Source: Turnera subulata
Lineage: Eukaryota; Streptophyta; Magnoliopsida; Malpighiales; Passifloraceae
Direction of reading: 5' to 3'
Assembly (NCBI GenBank): GCA_028386065.3
Contig: JAKUCV010001438.1
Span: 71,521-135,520, forward strand
Length of the DNA stretch: 64,000 bases
The number at the start of each line of letters is the position of its first letter. The first letter of the stretch is position 1. The notes under the pieces are model-generated. The model did not search any database and was not told the DNA's origin. It saw only the letters and a program-made list of their open reading frames with translations. The position numbers and the translations under genes are program-made. Shown piece after piece: positions 1 through 12,270 of this stretch.

Positions 1-579
1 CTTTTCTCATGTGGTTCAGTGGTTATATCAGCTCTTGGCACATCCTAATATGAACCTCCCACTTTCTAAGCTTTATTAGTCACTTTCTAAACTTGATTAA
101 GGAAACAAATAATCCAGCGATGGTTGAGGGAATTAGTATGGAGAACACTTCTGTTTGGTTTCTATCTGTTCAGTGAACTGTTGCTGTCAGTTTGTTAATG
201 AGAAGAACTTGAGGAAGATGAATGACGTCAGTTTTTAGTTATTCTGGGATTATTTGCCATAACATTTCTGTTTTTCCTCCTCTGGAACTACCCAAGTTTT
301 TCGAGTTTATTATTTCTTACTGTGGTGTGGTGTGGTGTGGAGAACTCTAATTTCAAAGTCTTACGTCTGAGTTGAATAATATGACCAAGGTACATGCTTT
401 TCTAGTGTTAAAGTCCAATCTAATGGAGAGTTGCTTGTTCAACTTTGAACTATAAGATGCCATTGCTAATTTTCTCAGGTCCCTATTTCCACAATGACTG
501 CTTTTTTCTTGGCTGGGGATGATCTAGCTGTTGGTGATGACTCTCTTTGTATCTGTCATTTACGGTTGTTAATTTGCAG
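1..579 (+). other. Upstream non-coding part of gene 1 (intron)
   Basis: No convincing coding exon is visible here. The stretch ends in a good splice acceptor (TTGCAG, last base 579), so at least its 3' part is intron of the SWIB/Plus-3 gene whose earlier exons must lie left of the window. A short TGTGG pentamer repeat occupies 321-340. Confidence 0.6.
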
Positions 580-3500
580 AACCAGATAGACGTGGAAGAT
601 AATGATACATTCGAAGGCCTCTTCTCAGGATATTGGGATATTGTGAAAGAAAAAGAGCGCTTGACTTTGACTGATGTCTATCAGGCTGAAGCCAGAATGA
701 GAAAGGGACAAACTTCAAAATGCACCAAAAAATCATATAAGACTGGTAAGCGGAAAAGGCGCAGGGAGGCGATGCCATCTGACGGTGAGTGGGACGACCC
801 CAAAGAAATTGATGCAGTACCAAAAAGGAAGTGGGATGACCCTGAAGAAATTGATGCAGTACCAAAACGGAAGACTTCTGAGCAATTTGAATACATAGGA
901 TGGGGATCGAAGCCTCTTCTTGACTTTCTCACATCTCTTGGCAATGATACCACTAAAGAGATATCACAAGTAGATGTTGATTCAATTATCTGGGACTACA
1001 TTCAAAATCACAAACTTTTTGATCCCAAAAACAGGAAGAGGATCCTCTGTGATGAGAGACTTTATCCTATATTCAAGAGAGAGGTGATAGATAAGAACAA
1101 GATCTATGATCTTCTGGACATCCATTTTGCTTCCAATGTGGAGCAATCTGAGGAGGACAATGATAGGAATGCAGATGAAGGTAGTGTTCGCGGGAAGAGC
1201 AAGGCAGCTACAAAGTCAAGCTCAAAATGGTGGAATAAAGTTGAGAAAAGTTTCCCAGGTGACAATCCAATGGCTATAATCCCATATGAGGGACCAGCTG
1301 AAATGCCAAGCTTTGACGAAGAACGTACAGAAGTGGAAAAATTCCAAGAAAGCAGATTTGCTTCTATAGTTTACGACAATATCAAACTTGTCTACTTAAG
1401 AAGAAGCTTAATTGAGGAGTTCTTAAATGATCCTGATACTTTGGAAGCTAAAGTTGTGGGATGTTTTGTGAAAGTCAAATATGGCTCTGCAGATATTCAG
1501 AGATTTGTTCTACCTCTTTCGCAAGTTACAGGTGGGTAACTTGCATAAGGATCTATCATATTATTTGTAATGTTAACCAGTTCAAGTATGCAACTTTACA
1601 AGATATTTTGATCCATGAGTATAATATGTCTAATGACAAGTTCTTTTTTAGCTCCTTACAAATGGGAAGCTCTTTAAACCTAATAAAGTTGCATGTGCAT
1701 GCATGACCACTGAGTTTTAGAGCTATATTATACCCACAATGGTTTCACGAGAGGTTGTTTTGCAAAGTTCCACTTGTTTGTTAGCTAGTTCAATGGCTCC
1801 TCTATGGCGGTTATCGCCCTAAGCCTTGACTGGTTAAACAAGGGTTCAACCTCCTGCTTGTCAACATCAACATCTGAAGAAACACAAGTGTTCTGTGGTT
1901 GGATTTGCATTCAGAATATTTCTTTTATTATTATCATTTAAAACTTTTATATGTTGCATTTCACTATTGGTATTTTCGAATCAGGTATAAAGTACGTGAC
2001 AAGTGCTGAACATCAGAGTGAAATCCTTCTTAGCCTTTCTGGTGCCTCCGACGTTGTCATTTCTAGGTTATCAGATATTAGCCTCAAAGAGGTAACCAAA
2101 TTTGAATTATCTTTTTCCTCCATAAAAATCCATAGTATGAAACACTTCGGTTCAAGCACCATGCAACTGTTTTCTATTTCGTACATATATGAGTTTTATA
2201 GGTAGACATTGTTATGTTGCAATTAATTGTGGTAGTTTAGAAGATAATCTTAATAATTGGTTGGATACAGGGTAAGCCTAAGTTTAGTAATCCTTGATAC
2301 CTAGACAGGTATTACAACGGTGTAATACAGAAGTCAATGCATGTGCATATGCATACAGAACTTTGCCCTTTTATTGGAACTGAGCAGAGGCTCAATGCAA
2401 TGTCAGAAAAGTTTCCCAGTTGGATCCATACCAACTGAAATTGTTCGCACCCAAATATTTCATACTTAAGTCTTATTACTTAATAAGCATAGTATATGAT
2501 ATTATTCCAAGAGCCTGGAGATGTTCCAGCAATTCGAAGTTTAGATTATCTTTGTGGTTTTCTACAAATATGATGTGCAAGTGTCTGAAAAGATTAACAA
2601 AAATACAAATGACATTTGTTAAGATAGGATCACGTCACAGGGCGATGGCCTAGATTTTACTCGTTCTTGCCTCTTGCCTCTTGACTTGCCTGTGTTTGTA
2701 ATTCAAGAAAAGGACGATGTTGGACATTGATTAATTACTCATTGAAATGCCCAATGAATAGGTAAACCCACATTGAACATTATTTTTTTGATTCAGTTCT
2801 TACTGTTTGTGACGTTGTTTCTTATATCATTTATTCATTAACTCACTCGCTCTCTCTCTCACATCCATATTTGTGTTGGTTTTAATTTTGAAGTGAAGGA
2901 CTAAATTTCCATCAGGTTTACTTGGCTCAACTTTTTTTTTTTTAATTTATTTTCCAGAGAGTTCATTTTAATGATAATTCTCACATAAATGTTCTAAATT
3001 TATTATCATTCATTGTTTATACAATATTTTCCAAATTGTTGGGAATGTATCCAGCATATTTCTCGATTACTGAATTTTGCAGGAAGACGTTGAAGTATTG
3101 AGACAAAGAATTGGAAACAAGTTGCATCCAAAACCTACTGTTGTAAGTTTCTCTAATAGAGCTATGGTTTTCAAATTTACTTGTGCCATGTCATTTTCAG
3201 TATTGTTTTTATGTTTTGTGTATATTATGTTCATCTCACGGCATGCTGACACTGATCGTGATTATAAATGTGCTAGGAGCCATAAGTGTGTCATGGAAGG
3301 AGGAAATTATCCTTATGTTTGTCGTCTGAAACCAGAAATTCAGAAATACTTATTTTGCACAAAAGCACTTTTTAAAGAATTGTTGGGCTTGCTGCTCTTG
3401 CCCAGCATTTCCCACAAGGCTATCATTTCCTGCATGCCCCTCCAACTGAGATCACTGATCTGTTGCTACTGATGTCTTAGGGTAGTTACACCCTGGGTTT

Positions 3501-5649
3501 GTCTGTCTTTCTCTGATATGTAAACGGGCTTTTCCCCACCTTTTCTCACCAAAAAAGAATTCTTGGCCTTGATTCTGAAATTCTTAATGTCAAGTTAAAT
3601 GCCCTTAGACAACTGTATTTGCCTATATTTCTTATTAGTTTAACAAGGGGTGAAGCTAGGAATCGGTAAGCTGTCAACTTAATTCAATCCAAGTAAGATG
3701 ACAGTTCAAAGTTAAGGTATGGCGTCATATATATGATAGGCATTATAACGGTCAAACTGTATTAATGCAAAGTTTAAAAGATGTGAGTACAGTGACTTTA
3801 CAAGGCTCAAAAAGATTTGGTGTCTTTCTTTGCAGTATTCTGTAAATCTTATTCAACATTTTGATATTTAATATACTGAATAGATATATTTTAGTAAAGC
3901 AATGCCTTGATGTCTGACTATTACTTTGTATCTGATAGTTTTTTCAAACTTGTTATCAATATTCTGAGTGCTTCTGGTTTTGTAGCACGTTTGGTATTAT
4001 TAATGTCATATTTCCTCCGGACAAAAACACTCTGGCTGGACTTTAAGTTGGTAAATTATTTCAGATCCATGTTCCATTCTATCATGTAAAATTAATCCTT
4101 GATAATTATAAAAGATTGACCATATTTCACAATTTTTTCCCCTAATATGCCTCAATTTTTATTACGTTTAGTCTGGGAGACAGAGCAGGCTGAGAGAATA
4201 TAAACCGAAGCTAGTGTATTTGGATTTCTTCTAGTTCTCTCTCCCTTGAAATGAACCACATTACTTCTAGTTAGAAAACACAAAACAAAATCCTCCATGA
4301 AGAAAACTTAACGGTCACTCTACCATTCTAGATTTGTTATTGACTTCGTTCTCTAACCCCTATGATGGTTTGTCAGAAAAGTTGGTGCAAACGTCTCTAA
4401 TGGGCTTAACATTGCTTGGCAGGTGGAGCTTCAGCAGAAGGCAACTTATCTTTATGATGATATTATGAAACATGTATGTTTTATTTGATATGATTCTGCT
4501 AATATCTTTTGACAATGCTTGGTTATTCCTTAATGGCCTAAATAGGAATGCATCTTTGTGGTAACTTAGAAAGGAGAGGATAAGAAATAGATTTTGATAA
4601 CAGTATGTCATAGAATATACACTGCCGCGCTATTGATGTTGAAGAACTAGAGTAGAGTACATGAATCAAAACCGATTTATCATGGAGAAGCTTGGATGTA
4701 TTCGCAAACATGAAGGATATTGCCAGAGCACCCATGTCAAAAACTATGTGCATGAGGTTAGGGTTAAGTTCTGTTTTGCCACGACAGTAACCGATCTTTA
4801 ATATGGATCTATCTTTGGCTGAAGCTTCAAGTTATTATTTGTGCACAAATGCTTCCTGGTTTAAATATTGAAGATTGCTGGAGGCGTTTGGTGCGCTTGA
4901 GGAGGGAGGGGTACTTATTCATTAATGTTGCCTGCAGCTTTAAAAGTAACTCCATCTTGTTTTGCATATAAGAACCAAGGATTCTGATGATTCTGGTCTG
5001 ATATATGAAGCTTTCAGCCTGTTTCTCTTATACTTCTTTGGATGCTGTTTGTCATTGTGTAGTATTGTATAACCAAAGCTTTTTTGCTGCTTGCTAATAG
5101 TTTTTGTATTTTGCTTTCCATAATTTGTCGCAGTGGATCAAGAAGGAGCTGATTATATTAGATGGATTAATTGATCGTGCAAACGATAAAGGATGGAGAG
5201 ACGAATATCCTTTTTGTTTGTCCCTTAAATAACACAGTATGAAGTTCAAGGGAAAAAGAAAACAGAAATTATTTTGAGTTCCTAACCAATAGTTGCATTG
5301 CATGGATTATATTTTTTTTGGAAGACGTTGACTTGGCCATGATGTAGCTATGTTGCATCCGGTTGGACAATATTTGCTATAATATTGATATATATGTTGC
5401 TCATCACATGAACATGGTCCCCGATGGTTCATTGTTGGCTTGGTGTTTGAAACTTAACCTGTGTTCTGATGAACCTTGGAGAAATATTTGGAGCAAAGAG
5501 CGCAGCTTCGGAAGCCATCGGCGCAGGAAGAATTACTGAAACAGACACCAAAAATTGTTGCAGAAATGGTGAAGAGTACTGAAAGCAATCGTGGAGACAT
5601 TTCAGGAACTGATTTAGAACCAGAGCCTGTCGGAGGGAAGATTCCTTGA
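580..5649 (+). CDS. SWIB / Plus-3 domain chromatin-type protein, 3' part (six exons)
   Basis: Exons inferred from splice sites and frame: 580-1531, 1985-2091, 3083-3142, 4423-4473, 5134-5204, 5475-5649 (TGA 5647-5649). The first exon encodes a leader (DTFEGLFSGYWDIVKEKE), a basic linker, and a SWIB/MDM2-type domain at about 871-1130 (WGSKPLLDFL ... SIIWDYIQNHKLFDP ... ILCDERLYPIF). From about 1310 through exon 3 it resembles a Plus-3 domain (FQESRFASIVYDNIKLVYLR). The C-terminal exons form a charged helix (LIDRANDKGWRD, then DLEKYLEQRAQLRKP). Known family: Arabidopsis proteins such as At5g63700 and At5g08430, and the PHD-SWIB-Plus3-GYF protein NERD, linked to chromatin, transcription elongation or RNA silencing. 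The N-terminus, probably including a PHD finger, is outside the window. No GYF domain is seen before the stop, so it is closer to the short members. All junctions preserve frame. Start codons inside the window are not the true start. Confidence 0.85.
790..873 (+). repeat. 42-bp in-frame tandem duplication in exon
   Basis: Two adjacent 42-base units (790-831 and 832-873) encode WDDPKEIDAVPKRK and WDDPEEIDAVPKRK. The units differ by a few bases. The repeat lies in the basic linker before the SWIB domain and keeps the frame. Confidence 0.85.
5205..5474 (+). other. U12-type AT-AC intron (last intron of gene 1)
   Basis: No GT donor follows the exon ending GGATGGAGAGACGA. The intron begins ATATCCTTT (5205-5213), the U12 5' splice-site consensus. 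A CTTAAC branch-site core is at 5453-5458, with the presumed branch A (5457) 17 bases from the 3' end, and the intron ends GATGAAC (AC at 5473-5474). Splicing joins GA to C (Asp) and continues the frame as DLEKYLEQRAQL to the stop, matching the C-terminal helix of the family. No GT-AG alternative I could find retains both flanking conserved segments. Confidence 0.85.
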
Positions 5650-6480
5650 AGCATCTCAGTACTTATATGCAATACAGGTATTTTGTTTGCTAAGCAGGAG
5701 TAGATTCTGAGGGTTCAATTCATTCCAACTTCGGTGTTTAGTGTTCTCTCGGTTGGATATGCTGTGCAAGTTGTAACCATGTTCTTCTTGGGGAGAAATT
5801 TGCTGTGTATATGGTTTCATTTTGTTGGTTTGACTTCAGAACTTTAAAGGTCTGCTTCTCATCTTACTCTGTTCCCGGGAGTGCTTAAAGTTCACTTAGT
5901 CATCTGTTTGGTTGCCGGTTATTCTGTTTAGCAGTTTTCCTTAATTTATTTCTCTCCACAACTTATATCGTGGTACATACATTTATTTTCAAAATTTTAT
6001 TCAATTTAAGAAAGCAGAAACTGAAGATAACACCGTTGTTATTTAATAGAAAAGAAGTGTTCATTGCTCTTTTTTGGAAATACTTAAATATCAGGCGAAG
6101 ACCATTATACAGAATTTATTAACGCTTTTGGATGGCTGAGGCAATTGGATGGAAAAACTAAAACTAAAACTATATATTTTTTTGCTCACAACGATTAAAG
6201 GATGGTTTAATCTACACCATATATAAAAGCACTAAAAAGTTAGCAAATTAACATCGAAATAAAAATATATAAATTACCCTACTTAATTTACTTGAACAAA
6301 ACGATTATACACAAATTTAAAATAAATATAAAACATGTGTTGAAATAGAATATGATAAAATATTGACTACTATATTGTGATTTTCTTAAGTTACAAAAAA
6401 ATAATAGACTAACTTAATCGTTAACCTAAAAAGATATGTAAGTAAACAAATTGTGACGAAATTTTGCCTACGCGTTCTAA
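5650..6480 (+). other. 3' flank of gene 1, then AT-rich DNA with a Helitron-like 5' terminus
   Basis: The first 250 bases or so are presumably 3' UTR. From about 5990 the sequence is AT-rich and non-coding. At 6211 it reads TCTACACCATATATAAAAGC, resembling the TC...TATATTAAAAGC 5' ends of plant Helitrons and the similar start at about 16147. No 3' CTRR hairpin end was identified, so the Helitron label is tentative. Confidence 0.3.
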
Positions 6481-8108
6481 CTTTTACAATGGTTAATAAA
6501 ATTTTATAGTTGTCTATTGGTAACAGCTACCGCTTGGACTTGACTTCGGAAAAATTTTCAGCGTTTCATCAGACCTCGGAATCCAATCCGATAGTCAATT
6601 GATATTCCAGAGATTTTTTTTGTCTGTAAACTGGGTCTTGGATTCCAATTCTGAGAGTTATCTGACGCTTCTTTAGGAATTTTTACGGAATTTTCGAGCC
6701 TGGGTTGATTTTTCAAATTTGGGACAGAATTTTAGAAAGACAAAAATGCCCTGGTAAAATGGCAAACTCAGGGTCAATAGAGGGATATTCTGGTGATTTA
6801 TAGGCCAGAAAACATCATCCCGACATGGAATCCGAACCGATTAATCGTGCTTGCCACATGGAAGGAGCCCATTTTCTTTTTTCTTTTTCTTTATTTTTTC
6901 TTTTATTTTTTCCATTTTCTTCCCCCACTTTTCCTGATTTCTCCTCTCTATCGTCCTTTTCGTATGCTCTCTTCCCTCTCACCCGAGACACACACACACC
7001 CACACCCTCAATCATTCACACCATCTCCTCCTCCGGATACCTCTCTCTCTTAATTGTTCATCTCTCTCCGTCAATAATCCTCTTCTCTATTTCACGTCTC
7101 CCCTCTCTCTCACACCTAACACCATCTCCTCCATCGTCCTCACTTCGCTACCACCACCACCCGCGAGCCACCACTATCACCATCGTCACCAAAACCACCA
7201 CAACCCCACCTCGCCGTCTTTCTTTCTCCTCCACCCTACCGTGGTTGCGTTGCCTCTACTCTATGCCACATCGTCGTCAAGCCGAGCTCAACTTTGCCAC
7301 AGCCGCCCCGACCAAGTTGATCCTCGCCTTGACACCTTAATGCCTCCACCTCATTGCCTCTTCTTCTTCGCTAGCTGCAGCCGTCGTCGCCGAAAGGCGA
7401 GCTTGCAATAGCTGCTTCGACCGAGTGGTCTGACATCGCAGAGTTTGGCGAGTCGAACGTGGAGTCGCCTCGATTTACTACCTTACCTCCATTACCGACA
7501 GTGCCCAATCCTCCACCTCCTTGCGCCGCGGCTAGCAACATCACCACCTCCTTGCGCCGCCGCCATTGTCTGGTAGTGTTGCTATCTAGCTTTGTGTTAA
7601 AAGGCTTAAAAGAGAGATGTGAGGGTTGAATATGAGAGGAAGAAAAGTTTGTTTGTACTTTTGTACAAGGAAGGTTGGTTTAAAGCTAACCTTAGCCCTT
7701 GTCTTTTTAGTTTTGGTGTTGTTTCTCTGCAGATATTTGGAGACGCTTGTCCTAAGGGATTTTCAACCCTAGGGGAAATTGGGTCTATCCATAGGGCGAC
7801 AATTACAATAAAAAAGGAGCATAGGTTTTAAGTTCTTTTTTATGATTATAATGCCTAGATTGGACAACATGATGAGTAATCTATATGCTTGTTTTATTGA
7901 TTATCATTCGCATACATTACTTGTTATGTATGTTTTTGAGTTATTCTTCAGGAAGGAACAAACGACTGATAGTCGCATGTTGCTTGATCCGGGAGGAGAA
8001 GGAAGTCGCGTGCAGTTTGATCCTCTGCGCATGATATTTGAGTTGCAAGGTGAGTATAGTGTTGATACTATTTTCAGTGTTGTTGACTTCTCTCCTTTTG
8101 ATTACATA
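6481..8108 (+). mobile_element. LTR-like remnant of a gypsy (Tekay-related) element
   Basis: No gene is recognisable. The order of landmarks resembles the LTR of the Tekay-like element at 17322-27923 read in sense: a segment rich in CGGAATTTT-type words ending near 'aaaatgccctgg' (6500-6770), a CT-rich stretch (6860-7100), a GC/ACC-rich patch (7130-7570), then a short exon-like piece near 7950-8050 ending in a GGTGAGTA donor-like sequence. The sequence is diverged, with no clear termini or target duplication. It is cut at 8108 by the insertion of the next element. The small open frames inside look like chance. Confidence 0.35.
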
Positions 8109-10751
8109 TGTGATACCCCGGGTACACTTAGGTACCTAGGGGGAATACTTATTTGATGAGAGCCGGGTGTTACTTGTCCTTCGAGGACATTCTACTTAGT
8201 TGGATCGTGTATTCGGTATCTTGTGCGTGATGCTCACATTTCATGTGTACATGATACTATCGGTTTTGGATCAGTAACATGTGCTAGTAGTGGATTGAGG
8301 ATAACGGTGCACATAGGCTTGGCCTAGTGTGCACAAATGGGTTCGCGGTGACCCGATGGCACGGTTGGCCTGTTTAGGGTTACTGAGTACTCGACCTAAA
8401 TAATCGGTTGATAAAGGTCGGATTATGTTGGTAATGTATTAATTAGGTATAATTAGTACATTGGAGGCACAATTGCACAAGGGAAATACCCGTTGGCTCG
8501 AGTTGGCACGAAATGGTGCACAACGGTGGCACCGGGGTGTCCGTCGGTGTACAATTGGACCCGATGATGTGTAAACTCGTGATTGGCCAAACCGACCAAT
8601 CAGAATGAGACGTGTGGCTCGGGAATAAGCTTCTGGTGGTTTGGGGGTGCAAGCTAGCAGGTTGGTTGCCACAAACCAATTGGATGGAAAATAAGCACGA
8701 GGTGGCAATTTAGGTGCAAGTGGCACCTAGTTGTGTGTTGGTGGCAATTGGGGTGGTGACTCACCTACTTGGGCAGGGATTAAGAGGTGAAAACAAGAAC
8801 CTCTCCCTCACTCTTATCAGCTAAATTCGCGGCTAGGTCCTGGAGAGAAAAGAGAGAGAGAAGGAGAGAAAAGAGGGGAAAGGAGGAGAGGTGAGCCTAG
8901 GGGTTCTGCTCTCGGCCAGACAGACCCCTGGACACTAAAATGAGGATTCCGGCCAAAATACCAGTTGGAACTGAGTGAAACCAAAGCTTATGATTAGCTA
9001 ACATCTGTAGCTTTCATATGGCACCGGTTATGTAGGTTTTGGAGTAGAAATGAGAGAGTTATGGACTCTCCACATTGACTGTGCTGCGACTGTCCAGTAG
9101 CAGTCATGCTGCTTGACCCAGTGTTGGTATTAAAGGCATATCTGAGGCTACAGAGCTCGGATTAGGTTGTTCTTTGGTGTTCTGGAAAGCGGCGACATAG
9201 GGCTACAACTCTTATGTTGAGGCCCGAACCTGGTTCAGCCGTAAAGGGCTCTAGATTACGGGTTGAAGTTCCTGCTTGTCCAGGGCAGCTTCTGCCTGAA
9301 TTGGGAAAAGAAAAGTGTTGTGTAGTAGGGTTCTGTTTGACATGGTTTGGTTGTTGTGGTCTGATTGTTATGTGTATTTTTAGGTGTTTACAGGGGACTA
9401 AGGACCAATACACCTAATGGTTCCAAAGGAAAGGAATTGGCCTAGGGATGCCTAGGTGATGGTAAGTAAATGGATTTATGCGGGTAGTGATTGCTAGTGC
9501 ACCCTTTGTTGGGCGGAAGGCCATTATGCATGCTGATTGTGTGTCATTATGTGTGTGATTTACTTGCTGACCAGTGCTGGCTATTGTTGTTTAATTATCT
9601 ATTGAGGCCTAATCATGGCTAATCGGCTTTTGTTGGTCAATTGTGCATAATTGCGGTGCATTGTGAGTTGTGGGTGCATGTTGATTGTGTTGTATGCTTG
9701 TGGCATACTTGCTGCCTTTGTTGGCTTGGTTGCATTGCACTTGTTGTGCTAATGATTGGCATGTGATTGCCTTGTTGTGATTGTGCTTGTGATTGTGGTA
9801 CCACTGGCCAGTTGGTTGAGGTGCACTGGTTGCACGGGTAGTGCTTGCGAGGCTTGCACGTACCATGAGATGGTGGGCACTTGTAGTAAACTTGTGCGCC
9901 ACAAGATGATGGCACTGGGTGCCTTATATAGGGCTCCAGTCAGTGAGAGCGATGGCACTGACCTTGCGGAGTTAATTCCGCTTGGCTATTACAGGTGTGA
10001 CACGATGTCCGCCGGGAGCTATGTGAGTTGTGGTAGCTAGATAATCTGTATGCCTCGTACGTGGGGCTGTGGGCTATATGATATTCTGTATGCCTCGTAC
10101 GTGGGGCTGTGGGCTAAGGAGTAACACCTGTATATGCTACCAAACTACATAGGCTGCCTTGGGGCACATCATACCCTAGCTGGTCGGGGGGGAGTGAGAC
10201 CAGTACGTGTCGGGGACACAATGGATTGTTCCGTGGCGTGAGTGCCCGGTATTGTGCATTATTGTGTGCTGCATGACTGTGTGTTGCTCATGCCGAGCTC
10301 TGTGTGCAGTTGTAGTTGCTTTCTTGCATTGCCTGTTTACTTGCTGAGTTTTATACTCACCCCCCATTTTTTCCCCCTTGCCTTGCAGGTGCGAGAATGA
10401 GTGTACGGGTAGTAGGTCGATGGGTATAGCCAAGTCGGTTTCCTTCACTGTTTAATTGTGTTAAAACACTAAAGAGGTTATGTCTTGAATTAAGAGTTAA
10501 TGCCCTTGTAGCAAGAATTTTATAACATTAGTGGATATGGCTTAATAAATGAGTTTTAAACAGTTAGTATCTTTTGTTGCCTTTGCTATGTTGATTTTGC
10601 TTCCGTTCACGCTGCGCGTTACACTTGGTTAGTATCCCGCTAGTAAAGGCGACTAGCTTCTGTGAGAACGAGTATAGGCCTTGGGGTGCCATGTGGCACG
10701 ATGTAGGTGCGCATGGTGCCTGGCCGGTCATGCTTAGGCGGGGGCGTGACA
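8109..10751 (+). repeat. 5' LTR of the non-autonomous element
   Basis: It matches the copy at 12271-14910 along its whole length, with scattered single-base differences and a few short indels. It starts TGTGATACC and ends GTGACA. An internal tandem repeat of about 40 bp (unit CTGTATGCCTCGTACGTGGG..., at 10046 and 10086) is present in both LTRs. An AATAAA-like signal (aataaatgag) lies near 10541. Confidence 0.93.
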
Positions 10752-10755
10752 GACA

Positions 10756-10768
10756 TGGTAGCGGAGCA
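10756..10768 (+). promoter_or_regulatory. Primer-binding site of the non-autonomous element
   Basis: TGGTAGCGGAGCA lies five bases after the LTR. It differs at two positions from the usual initiator-tRNA-Met site TGGTATCAGAGC. The same 13 bases are found at the Tekay-like element further right. Confidence 0.75.
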
Positions 10769-12256
10769 TAGTTATAAAATTTTGCTAAGGGGCATAGGCT
10801 ATCGAGTCTTGGCTAACACCCATCGAGTTAGAGGTTGGGGGTTTGGTGAGAGACTTGCGTCTTATATGGGTTGTTGTGTTTTATATGTTGTTGTATTTTT
10901 GTGTTTGCTTGATATGTAGATCGGCAATTCGTGGACATGCTATGATGGCATGGAGAGGTTGGGAATAAGGTACTACTGGATGAAAAAAAATTTATTTTGA
11001 TGGAATTAAAGTTGTGTAGAGGGTGGTGGAGAAAATTTAACAGTGGATCGGGATGATTTAAGCTGAAATAGGATTTGAGGTAGCCTCGGGTATTCTTCTT
11101 GAAATGGGATGACTTAAATGTAAAGGAGTCGTTCGCATATTAAGAACTATAGCTCGATGGTAGCTAGTAAAGGACAACGGAGTTAGTATGCGGAGTATTA
11201 TGTTTTGAAGAAGTATGGTAATGGAATTGGGGATGAATATGAAGTATTATACCTTTTGTGAGGTATAAGCGGAGTGGCACTGCGGAAGCGTGATTGGCTT
11301 GTTTGGGATGCAGTTGGAGCTGTGGTTGTCCAATTGGTCCGAACAAAATATTTTTGGTCGCTTAGTTGGTACAATTGGTGTACCTGTATATGCAATAGTG
11401 TGCGTCACTGTGAGAGTTGTGTACCTTGTGGTCCAGTTGAGGCAATTGGTCCGGTTGGCTGATTAGAGCATCAGTGCGCGCACTAGTGTACGACTCGTGC
11501 ATTTTGTGGCCCGGTTGGTCAACTACTATCCAAGTACACAAACTAGTGTGCGAGCGGTGTATTTTGAGGTTCAGCTGGGAATAATTGGCCTTGACGGCCA
11601 ATTGGCATGGTCAAGTGCAGGCACTACACCATAGTGGGTTGAATAAGTGGTTGAAGGTATTAGTGATGAGAGAATGAGCATATAGATTATGATAGCTTAA
11701 TGAGCTATATATCGTGTAAAAGAGTTATGGTGGGAACTTGTACGACTGCATTTGGAAGGTTAGCAGTACATTGCACTATTTTATTTGTTTTTACTATGTG
11801 GCCACAATTTACAATGTTTTCATAATGTTTTGAAAGAAATATGCAAGTACTGCTTAACCTAACCATTTGTACCGTGGTAAGGGGTGATAGATAGTTGATA
11901 GAATTAGAATCTATAAGATTCCGATTGAGTCGTTAAGGTATGTGAAACGGGTTAATGTGAGTTATGTTCATAAGGATATATGAGGATTGTACATTTGGAT
12001 TGTCCATTGTAAGTATCAAATGTGAGAGACATTAATGAGTTGAGGTTGAAGTCGAGAGTGAAATTCGAGGCAAATGGATATGAGATACATTGGACTGAGT
12101 TATGAGCTGAGTAGCACAGTTGAGATATATTAGAAGTAATGAGGAATAATGGGATAGCATATGAGCATATTTAGGAAGATGATTGAGAGTTACATTAATG
12201 GGTTGATGTTATCTGTAAGAATACAGTAACATCTGAATTTTGCGGACGAAATTCTT

Positions 12257-12270
12257 GAAGGAGGGGATGA
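12257..12270 (+). promoter_or_regulatory. Polypurine tract before the 3' LTR
   Basis: GAAGGAGGGGATGA directly precedes the 3' LTR start (12271). It follows GCGGACGAAATTCTT, the sequence commonly seen at the end of Tekay/Del gypsy interiors. Confidence 0.75.

Noticed and set aside
1775..1860. A GGTTCAACCTC B-box-like sequence suggesting a SINE or tRNA gene in an intron
   Set aside because: No proper A box, cloverleaf, A-tail or flanking duplication could be identified.
6793..7340. 171-residue Ser/Thr/Pro-rich frame
   Set aside because: Derived from CT-rich low-complexity DNA in an LTR-like remnant with no domain.
8439..8726. 95-residue minus-strand frame, repeated at 12615-12887
   Set aside because: Duplicated only because it lies in both LTRs; the two versions differ by frameshifts.
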